64,000 nt of DNA. It comes from Levilinea saccharolytica. GTDB taxonomy: Bacteria; Chloroflexota; Anaerolineae; Anaerolineales; Anaerolineaceae. A program made the position numbers and the translations under genes. The notes under the pieces were generated by a model. That model saw only the letters and a list, made by a program, of their open reading frames with translations, did not search any database and was not told the origin of the DNA. The stretch covers positions 1-64,000 of the forward strand of contig NZ_LGCM01000042.1 of NCBI RefSeq assembly GCF_001306035.1, written 5' to 3'. This document shows positions 1 through 9,000 of the stretch, one piece after another; within the stretch, counting starts at the first letter, position 1; each line of letters starts with the position of its first letter.

Positions 1-227
1 CAAGCACCTTTTTACCGACCGCGGGTCAGGGGAGCGGCTGGTGCTGTTTGAGGCTGCGGACGACCACTCGGAAGCCACTTATGTGGTGGACCTCATCGGT
101 CAGAACATGGCCGGAGACCGCAAGGCGCGCAGCCCTTCGCGTTCACCGGGGAAGGTCAGGCTGAGGTGGTTGACCTTGAGCACGGCGCAGTCCCGCGGCC
201 CCCACCGCGGCGGCATCCGGCGGTCTG
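1..227. other. Unassigned stretch before eutC, possible frameshifted eutC 5' end
   Basis: No complete gene is recognisable. Frame 2 is open from the window edge to 235, but its translation resembles no family I know. The eutC frame is open only from 180; residues read from about 189 (Pro/Ala-rich, then SGGLVIDLPDP) look like the normal EutC linker, yet a stop codon lies at 177-179. The true EutC N-terminus may therefore be split by an indel here, or the preceding eutB may end upstream of the window. What this stretch encodes is unresolved. Confidence 0.35.
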
Positions 228-1007
228 GTGATTGACCTGCCCGACCCCACCAGCGACGAAGCCCGCGCCGAGCCGGGCATTGACCGCCCGCTGGACGCCG
301 AGGGCCTAACTGCCCTGATGAACGCCACCACCGCCCGCATCGGCGTGGGGCGCGCCGGGCCGCGCGTGCGCACCCGCTCGCTGGTGCTCTTTCAAGCCGA
401 TCTGGCCGTGACTCAGGACGCTCTGCTGCGCGACGTGGACCCGCAGCTCTTGGACGAGTTCAAACTCCTGCGCGTGCAGACCCGCGTCACCGGCGGCAAA
501 GCCGAATACCTGCTGCGCCCCGATCTGGGCCGCCAGCTCAGCGACGAGGCCCGCGCCCAGATCAGCCAGCACTGTGTCAAGAACCCCAACGTGCAGATCT
601 GCGTCGGCGACGGCCTCAGCGCCGCGGCCGTGGAGGCCAATTTGCGCAAGATCATGCCCGTGCTGGAGGCTGGGTTTCGCCAGGCAGGGCTCAGCCTGGG
701 CACGCCTTTCTTCATCCAGTTCTGCCGCGTGGGCGTGATGAACGACATCGGCGACCTGCTGCACCCCGACGTGCTCATCCTGCTCATCGGCGAGCGTCCC
801 GGCCTGGGGCGGGCTGAATCGATGAGCGCCTACATGGCCTACCGCCCGCAGTCCGGACACACCGATGCCGAGCGGGACGTCATCTGCAATATCTACGACG
901 GCGGCGGCACCAACCCCCTCGAAGCCGGGGCCTTCGCCGTGCAGATGGCGCAGAAAATGATCCAACACCAGGCAGCCGGCGTCAAGCTCAAGCTGCTGGA
1001 ACAGTGA
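228..1007 (+). CDS. eutC: Ethanolamine ammonia-lyase small subunit EutC
   Basis: This is the small subunit of the adenosylcobalamin-dependent ethanolamine ammonia-lyase, which splits ethanolamine into acetaldehyde and ammonia with EutB, normally inside a microcompartment. The 259 residues after a GTG codon carry EutC hallmarks: ARIGVGRAGPR near residue 36, CVGDGLSAAAVEAN near 125 and GERPGLGRAESMSAYMAY near 188. The frame stays open upstream to 180 and reads like a family linker, so the real start may lie upstream and be disrupted. Its stop lies 11 bases before eutL, so the two are probably cotranscribed. EutB is not in the window. The family call is secure; the start is not. Confidence 0.9.
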   Translation: MIDLPDPTSDEARAEPGIDRPLDAEGLTALMNATTARIGVGRAGPRVRTRSLVLFQADLAVTQDALLRDVDPQLLDEFKLLRVQTRVTGGKAEYLLRPDLGRQLSDEARAQISQHCVKNPNVQICVGDGLSAAAVEANLRKIMPVLEAGFRQAGLSLGTPFFIQFCRVGVMNDIGDLLHPDVLILLIGERPGLGRAESMSAYMAYRPQSGHTDAERDVICNIYDGGGTNPLEAGAFAVQMAQKMIQHQAAGVKLKLLEQ

Positions 1008-1018
1008 GGAAGGTGCGC

Positions 1019-1675
1019 ATGGCCATTTTAGACCCCATCCCCGCCAACGCTCTGGCAGTCCGCCTGATCCCCAGCGTGGCCCCCGAATACGCCCGCCAGT
1101 TGGGGCTGCGGCCCGATCAGCGCAGCCTGGGGCTGCTGACCGCCGATAACGACGACGCCACCTACGTCTCCATTGACGAGGCCACCAAAATGGCCGATGT
1201 GGAAGTCGTCTACGCCCATTCGTTTTACGCGGGCGCGCGCCACGCCTCCGGCCCGCTTTCGGGCGAGATCATCGCCCTGCTCGCCGGGCCCAACCCCGCC
1301 GAGGTGCGCGCCGGTTTAGACGCCGCCCTGCGCTATCTCAGCACCCGCGCCCTGTGGTACAGCGCCAACGCCGAGGGCACCATCGCCTTCTTCCCCCACG
1401 TCATCTCACAGACCGGCCGCTACCTGTCGCAGCTGTGCGGCGTGCCTGTCGGCTCGCCCATCGCCTATCTGATCGCCCCCCCGCTGGAGGGCGTCTACGG
1501 GCTGGATGCGGCCCTCAAAGCCGCGGATGTGCAGTTGGCGTCGTACACCCCCCCGCCCTCCGAAACCAACTTCATGGGCGCAGTGCTCACCGGCACACAG
1601 TCGGCCTGTCAGGCTGCTGCCCTGGCCTTTCAGGATGCCGTCCTCGAAGTCGCGCGGCGCCCCATCGAATACTGA
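1019..1675 (+). CDS. eutL: Ethanolamine utilization microcompartment shell protein EutL
   Basis: EutL is a tandem-BMC-domain trimeric shell protein whose gated central pore is thought to pass large substrates or cofactors in the ethanolamine microcompartment. From ATG at 1019 the product has 218 residues, close to the usual EutL length. It begins MAILDPI and contains NDDATYVSIDEATKMADVEV and YAHSFYAGARHASGPLSGE, typical of the first BMC repeat. I chose ATG 1019 because GAGGAAGG lies 5 bases upstream; a GTG at 1004 overlapping the eutC stop is the alternative. It is the last gene of the cluster, followed by a strong hairpin. Confidence 0.9.
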   Translation: MAILDPIPANALAVRLIPSVAPEYARQLGLRPDQRSLGLLTADNDDATYVSIDEATKMADVEVVYAHSFYAGARHASGPLSGEIIALLAGPNPAEVRAGLDAALRYLSTRALWYSANAEGTIAFFPHVISQTGRYLSQLCGVPVGSPIAYLIAPPLEGVYGLDAALKAADVQLASYTPPPSETNFMGAVLTGTQSACQAAALAFQDAVLEVARRPIEY

Positions 1676-1702
1676 TCCGCTGCCGGAACATCACCAGAAA
1701 AA

Positions 1703-1740
1703 AAGAACGCGCCCCTGAAATCACTCAGGGGTGCGTTCTT
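1703..1740. terminator. Bidirectional terminator between eutL and the ABC importer operon
   Basis: Two 16-base arms (1703-1718 and 1725-1740) pair with a single G-T mismatch around a 6-base loop. A run of A at 1698-1704 becomes a U-tract on the minus strand and TT follows on the plus strand. It sits between the convergent stops of eutL and the ABC ATPase gene and can serve both. Confidence 0.8.
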
Positions 1741-1767
1741 GTCCGTGCAGACTGCCGCGCTAGCCGC

Positions 1768-2826
1768 TTACACCACCAGGCAGGCCTCGCGCGGGAAATA
1801 CACGGTCAATTTTTCTCCCACCTGAGGGGGAACCAGGTGCGGATTGTTGAACATATCAAAGAACAGCTTGCTCTTTTCCAGCCGCACCTGCACGCGCACG
1901 ATCGAGCCCAAGAAGGTCACCGTGTCCACCGTGCCGCTCAGCTCGTTGGTGCCGCCGCTGCCGCTGTTGGCGGTCATGCGCAGCATTTCGGGCCGCACGG
2001 CGATGCGCACCGTCTGGCCTGCGGAAACCGACAGCGGCTGGGCGGTTTGGATCTCCTGCCCGTCCACGGTCAGTGCCCCGCTCTGCGGATCGCGCACCAC
2101 GGCGTCCACCACGTTCAGCGTGCCCACGAAAGAGGCCACAAAGGGCGTTTCGGGGAAGTTGTAAATCTGGAAGGGCGACCCCACCTGCTCGATGTGCCCG
2201 TCTTTCATCACCACGATGCGGTCCGAGAGCGACAGAGCTTCTTCCTGATCGTGGGTGACGTAAATGGTGGTGATGCCCAGCTTTTGCTGAATGGCGCGGA
2301 TTTCCGTGCGCAGCTCCACGCGGATTTTGGCGTCCAGCGCAGACAACGGCTCATCCAGCAGCAGCACCTGCGGGTGAATGGCCAGGGCGCGGGCCAAGGC
2401 CACGCGCTGCTGCTGCCCGCCCGACATCTGGTAGGGGTAGCGCTGGCGGAAGGATTCCATGTGGATCAGCGCCAGCATTTCATCCACCACTTTGGCGATC
2501 TCATCTTTACCCTTACGCGCCACCTTCAGCCCAAAACCGATGTTATCCGCCACCGTCATGTTGGGGAACAGGGCGTAGCTTTGGAACACCATACCCACAT
2601 TGCGCTGGTTCGGCGGCTTATGGGTCACGTCTGCGCCGCTGATCAAAATCTCGCCTTCCGTCGGCATTTCAAACCCGGCCACCATGCGCAGCGTGGTGGT
2701 CTTGCCGCAGCCGCTGGGACCCAGGAAAGAGACAAATTCCCCCCGCTCCACCTTGAGGTTAAAATCTTCGACAGCGACGAACTGGCCAAAGCGTTTGTTG
2801 ACGTTGTTAATCTCTAAAAATGCCAT
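1768..2826 (-). CDS. ABC transporter ATP-binding protein (polyamine/iron-type importer)
   Basis: This is the energising ATPase of a binding-protein-dependent importer. The 352 residues contain Walker A GPSGCGKTT near 37, the signature MSGGQQQRVALARAL near 135, Walker B LLLDEPLSALD near 156 and the H-loop YVTHDQEEAL. The roughly 130-residue C-terminal extension fits the TOBE-type regulatory domain of PotA/FbpC/MalK-class ATPases. It is the last gene of a four-gene operon, 16 bases after the second permease. Substrate cannot be read from the ATPase. Confidence 0.88.
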   Translation of the reverse strand: MAFLEINNVNKRFGQFVAVEDFNLKVERGEFVSFLGPSGCGKTTTLRMVAGFEMPTEGEILISGADVTHKPPNQRNVGMVFQSYALFPNMTVADNIGFGLKVARKGKDEIAKVVDEMLALIHMESFRQRYPYQMSGGQQQRVALARALAIHPQVLLLDEPLSALDAKIRVELRTEIRAIQQKLGITTIYVTHDQEEALSLSDRIVVMKDGHIEQVGSPFQIYNFPETPFVASFVGTLNVVDAVVRDPQSGALTVDGQEIQTAQPLSVSAGQTVRIAVRPEMLRMTANSGSGGTNELSGTVDTVTFLGSIVRVQVRLEKSKLFFDMFNNPHLVPPQVGEKLTVYFPREACLVV

Positions 2827-2842
2827 GAGGGACCTCGTTGTG

Positions 2843-3622
2843 CTATTTCATACCGCCCAGGGCCGTCCCAGACGTTCCGCGGGTAAAGACCTGGATCAGG
2901 CCAATCATGCCCCAGGTGAGGGCAAAGGACATAATTGCCAGCGCCGCTGGTTCATAGGCGCGGTTTTGTCCTAATAAGGCCATGTACGGCCCCAGCGCAG
3001 GCCAGGCCAACAGCGAAGCCAGAGTCAGCTCGCCGATGACAATGGCAAAGGTCAGGAACGTGCCGCTCAGCAAAGCCACCTTCAGGTTGGGGAAGATCAC
3101 CTTCAGCAGAATGGTCCCCCACCCCGCCCCCAGAGACTGGGCTGCCTCAGTGAGTGAGCGCACGTCCATGGCACGCAGGCCGTTATCCACCGCTCGATAC
3201 ATGTAGGGAAAAGACAGCACCACATAACCTGCCACCAACAACGCCGGACTGGCGGTCAACACAAACGGAGGGCGGCTGAAAATACGGATCAGGCCGAAGA
3301 CCAACACGATCGCGGGGATAACGAAGGGCAGTAAGGTGATAAACTCCACAATCGGCTTGGCCTGCGGCAGCCGCAGATGCACCCAATAGGCCGTGGGGAC
3401 GATCAGGATCATGCTGGCCAAAATAGTGAAAAAGGCCATCTCCGCCGAAAAGGTGAATGATTTGACAAACCCAGGGTCAGCCAGCACCTTTTCATACGCC
3501 ATCAGGCTGATTACGTCTTTCTTCATACGCAGCGAGAAGTTGAGCGTGGCCAGCAGCGGGATGAAAAAGTACAGGATGCCCAGGCCAATCCACAACCAGG
3601 ACCAAAAGCGAGAGCGTTTCAT
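2843..3622 (-). CDS. ABC transporter permease (PotC-like)
   Basis: This is the second inner-membrane permease of the importer, 259 residues with about six hydrophobic segments. The cytoplasmic coupling motif is visible as SLTEAAQSLGAGWGTILLKVIFP near residues 160-180, the EAA loop that contacts the ATPase. I start it at ATG 3622, which overlaps the stop of the upstream permease as ATGA and gives a normal length; the open frame continues upstream only as out-of-frame reading of that gene. Confidence 0.87.
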   Translation of the reverse strand: MKRSRFWSWLWIGLGILYFFIPLLATLNFSLRMKKDVISLMAYEKVLADPGFVKSFTFSAEMAFFTILASMILIVPTAYWVHLRLPQAKPIVEFITLLPFVIPAIVLVFGLIRIFSRPPFVLTASPALLVAGYVVLSFPYMYRAVDNGLRAMDVRSLTEAAQSLGAGWGTILLKVIFPNLKVALLSGTFLTFAIVIGELTLASLLAWPALGPYMALLGQNRAYEPAALAIMSFALTWGMIGLIQVFTRGTSGTALGGMK

Positions 3623-4521
3623 CGCAGCCACCTCGACGCACGGTTTTGCAGAACAGTGTAGCCCAAAATGCTGGCGCCCATGATCACCACCATGCCCAGG
3701 GCCAAAGCATAGCCCAGGCCGGTGTCGTGCAGCACATCGCCGCGAATCTGCGCACCGATGATGATGGGCACCAGGTTCAAGGAGCCGCCCGTCAGGGCAT
3801 AGGCGGTGGCGTAGGCACCAAAGCTGTTGCCAAACAGCAGAATCGTGGTGGAAATGAGCGCCGGGGTCAGGATGGGCAAAGCCACATGCCGCCAGTAATG
3901 CCACGAAGAGCCGCCCAAATTCTCACAGGCTTCCCGCCACTCGCGCCGCAGCCCATCCAACGACGGGCTGATGATCAGCACCATAAGCGGGAATTGGAAG
4001 TACATGTAGGTGAGGCATAAGCCCCAAAAGGAGTACAGATTGAAGCCTTGCTGGTAAATATTGATCCCTAAGGATTTCAGGATCACCGTCACCAGACCCA
4101 CACGCCCCAGGGTGGAAATGAAGGCGAAGGCCAGGGGCACGCCCGCGAAGTTGCTGGCAACCCCAGAAAAGGTGGTCAGAGCGGTGCGCAGCCAGCGCGG
4201 CAGCCCGCCCAGGGTGACGGCATACGCCATCAGGAAGCCAAATAAGGCTCCGCCGACCGCCGTCACCAGGCTGACCTGAATGGTCAGTTTGTAAGAATTC
4301 AGAATATAGGGTGTGAACAGGTTCTTGATGTTGTTAAACGTAAACTGGCCCTGATTATCCTGAAAACTACCGACAAAAAGGGAACTGGCGGGCAGAATGA
4401 GGAACAGCAGCGCGAAGAGAAAAAACGGCATAACCCCCAGCCAGTTCCAGTTGATTTTGGGAAGGGAGGGACGCGCCAGAGGCGCGTCCCCTTGCTGCTT
4501 TGATTTCATTCCGGATCCCAT
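3619..4521 (-). CDS. ABC transporter permease (PotB-like)
   Basis: This is the first permease of the importer, 300 residues. A polar N-terminus of about 25 residues precedes the first membrane helix (LGVMPFFLFALLFLIL). The EAA coupling loop reads REACENLGGSSWHYWRHVALP near 190. The ATG at 4521 abuts the stop of the binding-protein gene; an in-frame ATG at 4509 (MKSKQQ) is an alternative. Translational coupling with the downstream permease (ATGA) supports a heteromeric transmembrane pair. Confidence 0.87.
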   Translation of the reverse strand: MGSGMKSKQQGDAPLARPSLPKINWNWLGVMPFFLFALLFLILPASSLFVGSFQDNQGQFTFNNIKNLFTPYILNSYKLTIQVSLVTAVGGALFGFLMAYAVTLGGLPRWLRTALTTFSGVASNFAGVPLAFAFISTLGRVGLVTVILKSLGINIYQQGFNLYSFWGLCLTYMYFQFPLMVLIISPSLDGLRREWREACENLGGSSWHYWRHVALPILTPALISTTILLFGNSFGAYATAYALTGGSLNLVPIIIGAQIRGDVLHDTGLGYALALGMVVIMGASILGYTVLQNRASRWLR

Positions 4522-5736
4522 TTACGGGGCGGCTTTGACTTCGACGCCCACAACCTTGTCCCAACCTTCGGCAACAGCAGCCTTCAGCGCATCCTGCTGT
4601 TCCAGGGTGGGGAACACGGCCGTGGCGTAGTATTCCGCCGGAGGCAGTTTGGCGGCCAGTTCAGCCGGGACCACATTGCGCGCAACCATGTCGTTGTAGC
4701 GAATGGGGTGCACATAGCCCTTCAGCCAAATATTCTGACCTTCATCCGAGTAGAGGAATTCCATCCACAACTTGGCCGCATTCGGGTGCGGGGCATAGGC
4801 GCTGATGGCCTGAACGTACACGCCCGCAACCACACCGCTCTTGGGGATGACCACTTCGATTTCCGGGTTGGCCGCAAAGCTGTCGCGGTCGGCCAGGGCC
4901 AGGTAGTCCCACATCATGGCGATGGGGGTTTCGCCGGAAGCAATCGTGCCGGGTTTGGCGATGACCGGGACGAAATTGCCGGCTTTGTTCATCTTGTCAA
5001 AGTAATCCAGGCCAGCCTGGGGTTCTTCGATCTTGCCGCCGTTGGCCAGCGCCGCAGCCGCGATGGACAGGATCGCCATGTTGGAGGTGCGGGGGTCGCC
5101 GCCCAGGGCTACCTGACCGTTGTACTTGGGATCCAGCAGGTCAGCCCAGTCTTTGGGCAGATCGGTGACAGCGCTCTTGTTGATTTCGAACGCCAGCACG
5201 CCGTAATAATCGCCGTACCAGTAGCCTTCAGCGTCTTTCAAATTCTCGGGGATCGAATCCCAGGTGGCCACTTTGTAGGGGGTGATCAGCCCTTCGTCTT
5301 TGGCGATGGGGCCAAAGGACAGACCCACGTCAATCACGTCCGGAGCCTGGGGGCCTTTGTTGTCTTTGTTGGCGCGAATGGCCTGGAGTTCATCGCCGGA
5401 GCCGGCGTTGGGGTCCAGTTCATTAACCTTGATCCCGTATTTCGCGGAGAAGGTGTCAATCATTTCGCCATAGTTCGCCCAGTCGCGGGGCAGAGCGATG
5501 ACGGTCAGCTCGCCTTCGGCTTTGGCCGCAGCGATCAGAGCATCCATGCCGGTGGCTTCAGCAGCCGGAGCAGCCGGTTCGGCGGGAGCAGCCGGTTCGG
5601 CGGGGGCAGCGGGTTCAGCCGGGGCAGCCGGGGCGGCAGGTTCAGCCGGGGCAGGGGTTGCAGCGGGGGTGCAGGCGGCCAAAACCATCGCCACCATCAC
5701 CAGCAAACTCAGCGTGACCAACAAGTTCTTTTTCAT
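4522..5736 (-). CDS. ABC transporter substrate-binding lipoprotein (polyamine/Fe3+-type)
   Basis: This is the extracytoplasmic receptor of the importer. It has a lipoprotein signal with lipobox LAAC at residues 18-21, then about 45 residues of Ala/Pro/Glu repeats as a flexible tether, then a periplasmic-binding-protein fold from about residue 65 (DALIAAAKAEGELTVIALP). The fold resembles the families that bind spermidine/putrescine, Fe3+ or 2-aminoethylphosphonate. Later segments such as WYGDYYGVLAFEINK and GETPIAMMWDYLAL are typical of the class. It is the first gene of the operon. The ligand is not determined by what I can see. Confidence 0.85.
   Translation of the reverse strand: MKKNLLVTLSLLVMVAMVLAACTPAATPAPAEPAAPAAPAEPAAPAEPAAPAEPAAPAAEATGMDALIAAAKAEGELTVIALPRDWANYGEMIDTFSAKYGIKVNELDPNAGSGDELQAIRANKDNKGPQAPDVIDVGLSFGPIAKDEGLITPYKVATWDSIPENLKDAEGYWYGDYYGVLAFEINKSAVTDLPKDWADLLDPKYNGQVALGGDPRTSNMAILSIAAAALANGGKIEEPQAGLDYFDKMNKAGNFVPVIAKPGTIASGETPIAMMWDYLALADRDSFAANPEIEVVIPKSGVVAGVYVQAISAYAPHPNAAKLWMEFLYSDEGQNIWLKGYVHPIRYNDMVARNVVPAELAAKLPPAEYYATAVFPTLEQQDALKAAVAEGWDKVVGVEVKAAP
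5566..5661. repeat. Tandem A/P/E-coding repeats in the lipoprotein tether
   Basis: A degenerate 18-base unit, with gcagccggttcggcggg as the clearest copies, repeats here and codes for the Ala-Pro-Glu-rich linker behind the lipid-anchored cysteine of the binding protein. Such tracts vary in length by slippage. It is part of the coding region. Confidence 0.7.
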
Positions 5737-5837
5737 AAGGTTCTCTTCTCTTTCCGAACGAATCTAAAGGTTGAACATTGAAGGCGCAGCCTCAGCGGGC
5801 TGCTAGAACGGAATACGTTTGATTTTTCGGCTTCGGG

Positions 5838-5850
5838 GGATCACCTCCTT
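5838..5850 (-). promoter_or_regulatory. Orphan perfect Shine-Dalgarno sequence in the importer leader
   Basis: The minus strand reads AAGGAGGTGATCC, complementary over 13 bases to the conserved 3' end of 16S rRNA. No ATG, GTG or TTG starting an open frame lies at a usable distance, and the binding-protein start is about 100 bases further on. It may be a ribosome standby site, a remnant of a leader peptide, or chance. Confidence 0.45.
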
Positions 5851-6005
5851 GAATGTTTCAAGGGTATCACCAGGGGATAGGGTTCATCCGTTTGTACGGA
5901 CCTCCCTTTAAAACACCCACATCCCGCAGAGAGGATACCCTAATATTAACCCCAAAATGCCCATTATGCAACCGATATATGAGGATGATCATACTCCGAT
6001 CCGGA

Positions 6006-6041
6006 AATTCTGCCCCGCCTCGGTGGAGGCGAGGCAGAATT
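6006..6041 (-). terminator. Hairpin terminator after nifJ
   Basis: Arms 6006-6021 and 6026-6041 are 16 bases each with one mismatch around loop GGTG, starting 25 bases past the nifJ stop. There is no long U-tract, so its efficiency is uncertain, but the stem is very stable. Confidence 0.65.
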
Positions 6042-6065
6042 CCAGTATCACACCCTAATCAAGAA

Positions 6066-9000
6066 CTAGGATTCGCTGGTCAGCGCGCTCAACTCAGCGT
6101 AAGCTGCCGCCAGCTTTTGCAGCCGCTCCCAGCGGAAGCGCGCATCCTCATTGGCCGCCTGCATCAGCTCTTCGGCGCGGGCCTCGTTGCTGATGGTCAG
6201 CATGCGGTAGCGCGTTTCGCGGTAGGCATAATCTTCCACCGGAATAGTCGGCGCCTTGGAATCAATCGCCAGCGGCGGTTTGCCCTCGCGCGCCAGAGCC
6301 GGGTTGAAGCGGTACAGCGGCCAAACCCCGGCCTGTACGGCCAGTTTTTGCTGCTGGAGGCCCTCTTTCATGTCAATGCCGTGGGCGATGCAGTGCGAAT
6401 AGGCGATGATCAAAGACGGGCCGTCATAGGCATCCGCTTCCAGGAAAGCCCGCAGCGCCTGCGCGTCGTTGGCCCCCAGCGCCACCCGCGCCACATAGAT
6501 ATGCCCGTAAGACATGGCGATCATGCCCAGGTCTTTCTTGCCCATGCCTTTGCCGCTGGCGGCAAATTTGGCCACCGCCGCGCGCGGCGTAGCTTTAGAA
6601 GCCTGCCCGCCGGTGTTGGAATACACTTCGGTGTCCAGCACCAGAGCGTTGATGTTGTAGGGGCTGGCCAGCACGTGGTCCAAACCGCCGTAGCCGATGT
6701 CGTAGGCCCAACCGTCGCCGCCGATGAGCCACACACTCTTGCGGATCAGCGCATCCGCCACGCCCATCAGCATGCCTGCCCGCGGGTCTTTCATCATCAC
6801 CAGCCGATCTTTCAAGGCCGCCACGCGTTCCCGTTGGGCGCGCAGGCCGCTTTCCGTGCTCTGCTCCGCTCCCAAAAGTCCGTCGGCCAGCACCGTGCCA
6901 ATTTCACCGGCCAGCTGTTTCACCAGTTCGCGGGCAAAGCCGTTCTGCTTTTCCACCGAAAGGCGCATGCCCAGGCCAAATTCGGCGTTATCCTCAAACA
7001 ACGAGTTCGACCAGGCCGGGCCGCGTCCGTCGCGGTTGGCCGACCACGGCGTGGTGGGCAGGCTGCCGCCGTACACCGAGGAGCAGCCCGTGGCGTTGGC
7101 GATGATGGCGCGGTCGCCGAAGAGCTGCGAGACCAGCTTGACATACGGCGTTTCGCCGCAGCCCGCGCAAGCCCCCGAGAACTCAAACAGCGGCTGGAGC
7201 AGCTGAGAATTTTTCACCGTGGTGGGTTGGAAGGCCGTGCGGTCCGCCTCCGGCAGCTGCAGGAAGAACTCCCAGTTCGCCCGCTCCGTCTCGCGCAGGG
7301 GCGGCTGCGGGGCCATGTTCAGGGCCTTGCGCCCCGTCTGTGCCTTATCTTTGGCCGGGCAGACTTCCACGCACAGGCCGCAGCCTGTGCAGTCTTCGGG
7401 CGCCACCTGAATGGTGAAGCGCATCCCCGGGAATTCTTTGAAATTGGCGTCCATCGAGCGGAAGGTCTCTGGCGCGCCCGCCAAAGCCTCCGGCGCATAC
7501 ACCTTCATGCGGATGCTGGCGTGCGGGCACACCAAAGCGCACTTGCCGCATTGAATGCACAGTTCCGAAGCCCAGGTGGGAATTTCCAGCGCGATATTGC
7601 GCTTTTCATACTGGGCCGTACCGGAGGGGTAGGTGCCGTCCGCCGACATCCTGCTCACCGGCAGGGCGTCGCCGTTGTTGATCAAAATTTCGCCCAACAC
7701 CTCGCGCACATAGGCCGGGGCCGATTCAGACATGGCCGCGCGCATGCCAAACGCGCTGCTCACCTGCGCCGGAACAGCCACTTCCTTCAGGTTCGAAAGG
7801 GTGTTGTCCACCGCCTCAAAGTTCTGCCGCACCACCGTTTCGCCGCGCTTGCCGTAGGTCTTCTTGATGGATTTCTTGATCTGGGCGATGGCCTCCTCCC
7901 GCGGCAGCACGCCGCTGATGGCGAAGAAGCAGGTCTGCATGATGGTGTTGATGCGGCTGCCCATGCCCGACGCCTCGGCCACATGGTGCGCGTCAATCAC
8001 GTAGAATTTCAGTTTCTTTTCCACCAACGCCTGCTGCACCTCGCGCGGCAGGTGATCCCACACCGCTTCCGGCCCGTACAGGCTGTTCAGCAGGAACACG
8101 CTGCCCGGGCGGGAATACTTGAGCATGTCAAAGCGCTCCAGGAAGGAGAAGTTATGGCAGGCCACAAAATTGGCGTCGCCTTCCCCGATCAGATAGGGGG
8201 CGCGAATGGGCTTGGGGCCAAAGCGCAGATGCGAAACGGTCACCGAGCCGGACTTCTTGGAATCGTACACAAAGTAGCCCTGACCAAAATTGCCGCCCTC
8301 TTCGCTGATGATCTTGATGGAGTTCTTGTTGGCGCCCACCGTGCCGTCCGCGCCCAGGCCAAAGAACACGCAGCGCACCGTCTCGTCCCCCTCAATGGAG
8401 AAGGTGGGGTCATAGCTCAGGCTGGTGTGGCTGACGTCGTCGTGAATGCCCACAGTGAAATGGTTCTTGGGTTTGGCTTTGGCCATCTCGGCAAAAATGC
8501 CCTGCACCATGCCCGGCGTAAATTCTTTCGAGGCCAGGCCGTAGCGCCCGCCCAAAATCCGCGGAGGATTAACAAAGGGGCTCGTGCCTTCGGCCGCGGC
8601 TTCCTGCACTGCCGCCACCACATCCAGGTAGAGCGGCTCGCCGCTGGAACCGGCCTCTTTGGTGCGGTCCAACACCGCCAGGGTGCGCACCGTGGACGGC
8701 AGAGCCTGGATGAAATGCGCGATGGAGAAGGGCCGGAACAAATGCACCGTCAACACGCCCACCTTCTCGCCCCGCGCCGCCAGAACGCGCGCCGTCTCTT
8801 CGGCCGTCTCGGCACCCGAACCCATGATCACAATCACCCGCTCCGCATCCGGCGCACCGGCGTAATCAAACAGGTGATAGGCGCGGCCCGTGAGCGCCGC
8901 AAATTGATCCATGGCCGCCTGCACATGCTCTGGGCAAGCCGCGTAAAACGGGTTGACCGACTCGCGTCCCTGGAAATACACGTCCTGGTTTTGCAGTGTG

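Larger units (their letters stand above)
5737..6065. other. Intergenic region between nifJ and the importer operon
   Basis: This 329-base gap has no supportable gene. It holds the nifJ terminator hairpin (6006-6041), an isolated perfect Shine-Dalgarno sequence on the minus strand (5838-5850) and AT-rich stretches around 5938-5995 that could carry the importer promoter; I could not fix a convincing -35/-10 pair. Confidence 0.6.

Noticed and set aside
1354-2817. 487-codon plus-strand frame over the ABC ATPase gene
   Set aside because: It is antisense to a well-supported ATPase and crosses the eutL stop region and terminator.
3623-3904. N-terminal extension of the second permease
   Set aside because: The extra codons are out-of-frame reading of the upstream permease; ATG 3622 gives normal length and ATGA coupling.
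5838-5850. Plus strand matches the 3' end of 16S rRNA (GGATCACCTCCTT)
   Set aside because: No rRNA sequence lies upstream; only these 13 bases match, so it is read as a minus-strand Shine-Dalgarno instead.
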